Shown piece by piece: positions 59,214 to 64,000 of a DNA stretch of 64,000 nt. The translations under genes were made by a program, and so were the position numbers. The notes under the pieces were generated by a model that made no database searches, was not told the DNA's origin, and saw nothing but the letters and a program-made list of their open reading frames with translations. Origin of the DNA: Pontibacter indicus (GTDB lineage: Bacteria > Bacteroidota > Bacteroidia > Cytophagales > Hymenobacteraceae); contig NZ_FTPP01000002.1 of assembly GCF_900156345.1 (NCBI RefSeq), positions 1,240,001-1,304,000 on the forward strand, read 5' to 3'. How positions within the stretch are numbered: position 1 is the stretch's first letter; every line of letters begins with the position of its first letter.

Positions 59214-60026
59214 TTAGCTGATAACGGGCCGCTTCCGTGCTTGCGTTCGCAACATGCTTCTGCGGGATGTGCCGTTGCTCACAAAATAGAGCGCGAAGCC
59301 GGAGAGGATCGTCACGATGCCAGCAACAGAAAACACCCGAAGCAGCAGATTGCCAAAGTTGTCGCGCCCCTGGTAGTCCATGGTGTGCAGCATCCAGAGG
59401 AAGTCGAAAACGCGCCACTTGTCGTTGCGGAATTTCGTGACCATGCCCTGTTCGGCTGCCACATACACAGTGGTCTGGGTAGGGTGCTCCATGGTGATGG
59501 CCCAGGCTGGGAGGGCGCTGCCCCTGTATTCGTGGTGCCCGGTCATGTTCTCCTGTGTGATATACTCCACTTTCGCCACCGCGACCGGATCCACGAAGCT
59601 TTGTTGGGCAAGTTCGATGGCCTCCTGTTCATTCAGGGCAGGGCGCAGCTCACCAGTTGCTGCAACGGCGAGCTGGGTTCGTACCATAGTTTGTCCCTGT
59701 TCGTGCCCAGTCCCGTGTTCGGCATAATCCTCAGCCTCCTGATAAGCGATTTGGTAGTGCGGTGTGCCCAGAATGTTGATCAGTTTGAGTGAGGTGATGG
59801 TAGCAGTGCGGGGTAACTGTGCCATGACCTCAGCAGGGGAGGCAAGTTTCGTATCGCTTGCAAGCGCCATGCCACCTGCTTTGCGCTGGTGGTCGCCGTG
59901 GATCTCGTCCAGGTCGCTGAAGCTGAAATAGATGCCTCCGATGGTCCACATAACAAACTGTATACCTGTGATAAGGCCCAGGTAGCGATGGGTTTTGCGG
60001 ATGCGGAGGTGGGTGGTTCTTTTCAT
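59214..60026 (-). CDS. PepSY-domain membrane protein
   Basis: This 270-residue protein starts at MKRTTHLRIRKTHRYLGLI (an upstream in-frame ATG would add 17 residues). A first transmembrane helix (about 13-34, GLITGIQFVMWTIGGIYFSF) is followed by PepSY-type periplasmic segments, VMAQLPRTATITSLKLINI and LAQQSFVDPVAVAKVEYI. A C-terminal hydrophobic stretch (LLLRVFSVAGIVTILSGFAL) anchors the end. The PepSY_TM family often accompanies iron or siderophore reduction systems, but no such partner is adjacent here. The function is unknown. Confidence 0.88.
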   Translation of the reverse strand: MKRTTHLRIRKTHRYLGLITGIQFVMWTIGGIYFSFSDLDEIHGDHQRKAGGMALASDTKLASPAEVMAQLPRTATITSLKLINILGTPHYQIAYQEAEDYAEHGTGHEQGQTMVRTQLAVAATGELRPALNEQEAIELAQQSFVDPVAVAKVEYITQENMTGHHEYRGSALPAWAITMEHPTQTTVYVAAEQGMVTKFRNDKWRVFDFLWMLHTMDYQGRDNFGNLLLRVFSVAGIVTILSGFALYFVSNGTSRRSMLRTQARKRPVIS

Positions 60027-60734
60027 GGCATTTATCCTACAGGCAATCAATATACAGGATAGAATTACTTCGCACAAGCACTGCTTTTGTCAAACTCTAG
60101 GATTTTTTTAGCCTTTCATTGCTTTCTCATTGTCAATTCGTTTAACAGACTCTCAAATAAATGTCGGAGAAATTAGTGCAATTTATACTTAGACTAAAAT
60201 ATATATAAGTATTCATATTTAAGCTTGAATCATTATTAGGCGCATGTTGCGCTTTTATTCTAGGAGTTCTGAATTTAACAAGGGGTAAACAATAGTGCAA
60301 TTTATTATATTTTTTTATTAATAACTTTAATATTATTTATTAAAAATTGCTATAATTATAACTAAATATGAAACTTTTATATTTAATAAAGGTATCATAA
60401 GCTAAATACGCTACCCTAACTAGCAAATCCTGTGAGTAATTTAGCCGAAAGTTTGCCAGGGCCATCCCTGTTCAAAGCAGATGGTCCATGTGAGTCAGCA
60501 CCATCTGGCTCGTCAGTATCCTATATTCCCCCACCACAATGACAAAGCCCGGCTAACTGCGCCTGCTGGGCCAGCGAAAGCCTGACACTAACCAGGTAAC
60601 TCTTACACAAGAGGCCTGCCTCCCCCTCCGAAGCTCCAGTAGAGCTTTCGTATGCTCCCTATTGCCTATTGTAAGCGAAAACAAGCACCAAATCCCTAAT
60701 AGCGTGCTCGCATCTCACCTTAACCTTTGAGTAT
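60027..60734. promoter_or_regulatory. AT-rich block and hairpin-rich leader before the second large surface protein
   Basis: 60060-60420 is strongly AT-rich and no gene is credible. 60421-60734 is GC-richer and shows several hairpins: CAGGG-ccat-CCCTG (60457-60470), CAGATGGT / ACCATCTG (60478-60507), GCCCGGC / GCTGGGC (60547-60571, one G-U pair) and AAGCTC-cagta-GAGCTT (60631-60647). This segment probably forms the 5' leader of the next mRNA. I could not match it to a known riboswitch. Confidence 0.45.
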
Positions 60735-63700
60735 ATGAGAAAGAATTTTACACGATTGATTAGTAGTGTTTCCCGAACCAAAAGCTTTGCAATCGCCCTC
60801 ACCAGCCTGATGATTCTGGCTGGTTCTGTATATTTGATGGCGGCTGTGGGAGTGACTATTACTGGAGGAGGCTCCTTTCCTATTTCTGCTGATTTGGCTG
60901 CGAATGCAACAGCACCTGGCTTTACTTCAGTTGGGACAATTACTATTAGAGAAGTTTCTACTAATGATTTCGGTTCAAGTGGGAATATTGTATTAAGAGC
61001 TCCTGCAGGCTGGCGATTCAGAGGTTCGGGTGTTACAGCGAATGTGGCTATATATAATGATAACGGAGGTGTATCAATTGCTACCGGAGCGGCCACTTAT
61101 AGCGCAGATGGAACAACTATTACAATTCCATTGACAGTTAATGGAACAAATAAACGTGAGCAAATAACTATATTAGGTGTTCAAGTTCAGGCTTTGGATG
61201 GTGCTAACGTGCCAGGAACTGGAAATATTAGGATTGAGGTGGCTGATGGTGCTACAGTTTCTGGTTTGCCGACTACGTTAATGCAATCAATATCCCAGAG
61301 AGCAGGTGCCGCTCGCAAATTAGCTTTTGCGCAACAGCCTACCACAACAGACATTTATACTGCTATTTCTCCTGCGCCTACCGTTCTTATTCAAGACCAG
61401 TTTAGTAACACGGTAACCAATGCTACCAATAGTGTCTCAGTGGCATTAGGTAACAATCCGGCTGGAGGCACACTAGGGGGAACTAAAACAATGGCTGCCG
61501 TTAATGGTATAGCTACTTTTTCTAGTTTAAGTATTGATGCTTCTGGAACAGGCTATACCTTCACAGCTTCCAGTAACTTGTTAATTTCTGGAACAAGTGC
61601 AGCTTTCAACATTACCAGTACACAACCGAACTTAGAATCGATTGAAGCACCTTGTATTACAATTGGAGCAGGAGCGACAGAGATTACATTACGTGGCTCC
61701 AACTTTGCCCGAAATGCAGTAGGCCGTATAGGAACTAGCGGTACCGGCATCAGAACTACCACATTTGTAAGCTCCACAGAGTTAAAAATGACTTTAACGG
61801 CTGGTGATTTAGCTACTGCTGGAAACAAGACCATGTATGTCGTTAACCCAGTTCCCGCTAATGGAGCAAATGTGTCTTCAGGACAAACAGTTGAGGTACA
61901 CCATACAATAGAAACGGCCACAATTGGCAATAGTACGAGAAGTCCAGAATGCACGGGGGCCAGCAGAACGTATACTGCGCCAGCAGACTTTACTAACTAC
62001 GATTGGACAGTATCTGAAGGTGCTACCATAACTTCTGCAACTTCTAATTCAAATGCGATCACTATTAGATATAATGATGTTGCTCCAACATCAGGCAAAG
62101 TAACTGTAACTGTAAAGGCTACAAATCCTTGCGGGGTTGCTGGAACCCGCTCATTTGATATCCTCGTTAACCAAACTCCTCCGGATGTCATCACTTATGA
62201 CACTCCAACCACGTTCTGTGAGGGAGGTTCTGTGGTGCTTAAGGCCCCTGTGGCAGCATCTGGCGAACCTGCCTATGGTTATCAGTGGTTGCTTAATGGG
62301 GCAGCAATACCGGATGCAACTGCTTCGACTTACAAAGCAGAGGCAGCAGGAGGCTATAGAGTTACAGTTAGGGCAGCCGACCCAAATGTCTGTAGCAATA
62401 CATCCGGTACAGTTACTGTATCCATCACTTCACCGCTAAATCAGGGAGCAATAACAGGAGTCACAACCTATTGCCATCTTGCCACTGTCGCTTCAGTAGA
62501 TAGGCTAACCGCGACAGTAGAGGGGGGAACATACAATGATGGCAACTCTACTCGCCCAAGAACCTACCTTTGGGAGCAAAGCACCAATGGAAGTACAGGC
62601 TGGGAACCTGCCGCTGGTACAAACACCTCATCAGTTTATACCCCTTCTACAGCCGAGACCGGCACCACATACTACAGAAGAACAGTTTATGCCGGTGGTT
62701 GCGAAAATACCACGGAGCCAGTAGCGGTACTTGTAAAACCAAACCCAGTTACAACTGTCAGTGCAGACAATGCTGCAATTTGTCAAGGGGAGTCGGTAAA
62801 ACTTACAGCAACTGGTGCGGATTCCTACGTCTGGTCTGTAGGCGGTATTCCGTTGAGTTCTTCAGATGCTGAAATTACAGTGACGCCAGCTGCAACTACG
62901 ACCTATACTGTAGTAGGCTGGACTAATGACTGTAAATCTGCAACACAAACTATCACCATTACTGTAACCCCAGCCCTCACGCAGGGTGCTATAACCGGAA
63001 CAACACAATACTGCCAGGTTGCAGGCGGAACAGGAACCAATCTGACCAGCACAGTCGCAGGCGGTATAACCGCAAAAGCCTATCAGTGGGAACAAAGCGT
63101 GAATGGAAGTACGGGTTGGGAGCCTGCTGCAGGTACAAATAGCACAGCCAACTTTGCTCCTTCTATAGCAACGGCAGGCACTATGTACTACCGAAGAGTA
63201 GTAACTTCCGGTAGTTGTACCAGCATAGGCGATCCAATAGCTGTAACTGTTACGCCTGCTGTAACAAATGAAATTTCAGAGACGCAGGTTGTATGTTCAG
63301 GCGACCCTATTCAACCACTGACAGGCACATTCACAGGTGGCGACCCTGCTGATATAAGCTTTGTTTGGGAGCAGAGCCCAAATGGCTCCACCTCTTGGAC
63401 CGAGGCAACGGGGGCAAACACGGGGGCAAACTATGCACCTGCTACAGAGAATGTAACTACTACTAAAACAACTTACTACAGACGCAAGGTTGTATCCGGC
63501 AACTGTACGCTTTATAGCAATACAGTTAGTGTGAGAATAACGGCACGACCTGTGGCTGCTATTACACAGGGAACGAATACTTACTTTTGTCCTACTGGCA
63601 GTCCTGGTACAGCGGCTCTGACTGCCTCATTATCTGGAGCAAGTTATAACTGGTATAAAGTAGGCGAGTCAGAGTCCATTGGTGATACTCGTACTATAAA

Positions 63701-64000
63701 CGTTTCTGAAGCCGGTGAATATTTTGTAGTAGTGACGGCAAATAATTGCTCAGCAACATCTGACAAGATTTTGGTTCAGGAAACGGTTGTGAATAACAAC
63801 GTACTGAATAGCCCGAACCAATTGGTATGCTATGGAGGAACTCCAGAAAAACTCGTAGGTAGCGCGGCATCCTCCCGCTTTAATAATGTGGTATATCAGT
63901 GGCAGGAAAAAACTTCAGAAGGAGGTAGCTTTACAAACATATCAGGAGCAACAGGTGCCGACCTTATACTGGGTGCCCACACTGCCGACAGGTGGTATCG
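60735..64000 (+). CDS. Second large secreted surface protein with Ig-like repeats (partial, runs off the edge)
   Basis: The frame opens at ATG 60735 (MRKNFTRLISSVSRTKSFAI) and continues to the window edge without a stop, about 1088 codons. The N-terminus has a long signal-like stretch (about 15-40). Domains that can be named by eye: an unassigned beta-rich part (about 40-160), an invasin/filamin-like segment (about 195-290), an IPT/TIG-like segment near ESIEAPCITIGAGATEITL, and then PKD/Ig-like modules. Three modules contain WEQS-x-NGST-x-W and YYRR (from about 62440, 62970 and 63265), spaced 88-100 residues. This fits Bacteroidota adhesins secreted by T9SS, but the C-terminal signal is outside the window. 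Codons are richer in A/T than in the giant adhesin. Confidence 0.85.
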   Translation, partial: MRKNFTRLISSVSRTKSFAIALTSLMILAGSVYLMAAVGVTITGGGSFPISADLAANATAPGFTSVGTITIREVSTNDFGSSGNIVLRAPAGWRFRGSGVTANVAIYNDNGGVSIATGAATYSADGTTITIPLTVNGTNKREQITILGVQVQALDGANVPGTGNIRIEVADGATVSGLPTTLMQSISQRAGAARKLAFAQQPTTTDIYTAISPAPTVLIQDQFSNTVTNATNSVSVALGNNPAGGTLGGTKTMAAVNGIATFSSLSIDASGTGYTFTASSNLLISGTSAAFNITSTQPNLESIEAPCITIGAGATEITLRGSNFARNAVGRIGTSGTGIRTTTFVSSTELKMTLTAGDLATAGNKTMYVVNPVPANGANVSSGQTVEVHHTIETATIGNSTRSPECTGASRTYTAPADFTNYDWTVSEGATITSATSNSNAITIRYNDVAPTSGKVTVTVKATNPCGVAGTRSFDILVNQTPPDVITYDTPTTFCEGGSVVLKAPVAASGEPAYGYQWLLNGAAIPDATASTYKAEAAGGYRVTVRAADPNVCSNTSGTVTVSITSPLNQGAITGVTTYCHLATVASVDRLTATVEGGTYNDGNSTRPRTYLWEQSTNGSTGWEPAAGTNTSSVYTPSTAETGTTYYRRTVYAGGCENTTEPVAVLVKPNPVTTVSADNAAICQGESVKLTATGADSYVWSVGGIPLSSSDAEITVTPAATTTYTVVGWTNDCKSATQTITITVTPALTQGAITGTTQYCQVAGGTGTNLTSTVAGGITAKAYQWEQSVNGSTGWEPAAGTNSTANFAPSIATAGTMYYRRVVTSGSCTSIGDPIAVTVTPAVTNEISETQVVCSGDPIQPLTGTFTGGDPADISFVWEQSPNGSTSWTEATGANTGANYAPATENVTTTKTTYYRRKVVSGNCTLYSNTVSVRITARPVAAITQGTNTYFCPTGSPGTAALTASLSGASYNWYKVGESESIGDTRTINVSEAGEYFVVVTANNCSATSDKILVQETVVNNNVLNSPNQLVCYGGTPEKLVGSAASSRFNNVVYQWQEKTSEGGSFTNISGATGADLILGAHTADRWY

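Noticed and set aside
60421..60734. Cobalamin or cyclic-di-GMP riboswitch
   Set aside because: The conserved boxes of these aptamers were not found. Only generic hairpins are visible.
60659..62194. Minus-strand frames within the second large surface gene
   Set aside because: A continuous plus-strand frame of over 1000 codons with signal peptide and Ig-like modules covers the region.

Overview
The window comes from a Bacteroidota chromosome, most likely order Cytophagales, family Hymenobacteraceae (Pontibacter-like). The phylum call rests on type IX secretion (T9SS) and gliding-type genes (PorX, a SprB-like adhesin with a gliding-motility C-terminal module, PorP/SprF), a fused LpxC-FabZ, promoter boxes of the TTG-N19/20-TAnnTTTG kind, and families almost confined to this phylum (DUF2851, LuxC-like acyl-CoA reductase divergent from a ferredoxin). 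The genus is an inference from overall feel. No tRNA, rRNA, CRISPR array, prophage or classical insertion sequence was seen.

Layout. 1-8.6 kb: a partial FUSC-type membrane protein, an ABC-F ATPase, a small four-helix-bundle gene inside inverted repeats, DUF2851, a polytopic membrane protein, a NeuD-like acyltransferase, tRNA hydroxylase TrhO and a nucleoside phosphorylase. 8.8-22.1 kb: acyl-CoA reductase/ferredoxin divergent pair, pentapeptide protein, ValS, three small envelope proteins, a 2-oxoacid dehydrogenase E2, CinA, a DUF4197 lipoprotein, an erythromycin-esterase homologue and YebC. 22.3-27.7 kb: a lipid A cluster on the minus strand (HD hydrolase, lpxD, lpxC-fabZ, lpxA, ABC ATPase). 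27.8-31.1 kb: porX-tsaE-ald with overlapping genes. 31.1-42.8 kb: repeat-rich intergenic DNA, two M28-type peptidases, an AI-2E-family transporter, a GNAT, a beta-barrel, a NYN protein, an unrecognised HExxH lipoprotein, a DUF1028-TPR protein, QueA and two small unknowns.

43.3-55.8 kb holds an 11.5-kb gene for a 3836-residue adhesin with about 40 tandem 77-78-residue SprB-type repeats, followed after 27 bp by its likely PorP/SprF outer-membrane partner. 56.5-60.0 kb has an M14 carboxypeptidase and a PepSY protein. From 60735 a second large, more AT-rich surface protein runs off the right edge, preceded by an AT-rich block and a GC-richer segment with several hairpins. PorX, the two large surface proteins and PorP/SprF make this partly a T9SS/adhesion window.

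The strongest unexplained signal is at sequence level. The word AGGTATA/TATACCT is far more common than chance, in genes and between them. It often fuses with stop codons and sits in terminator loops, a pattern that recalls DNA uptake sequences. Several dispersed repeat families also fill the intergenic spaces, including a 102-bp perfectly duplicated element that can fold into hairpins.
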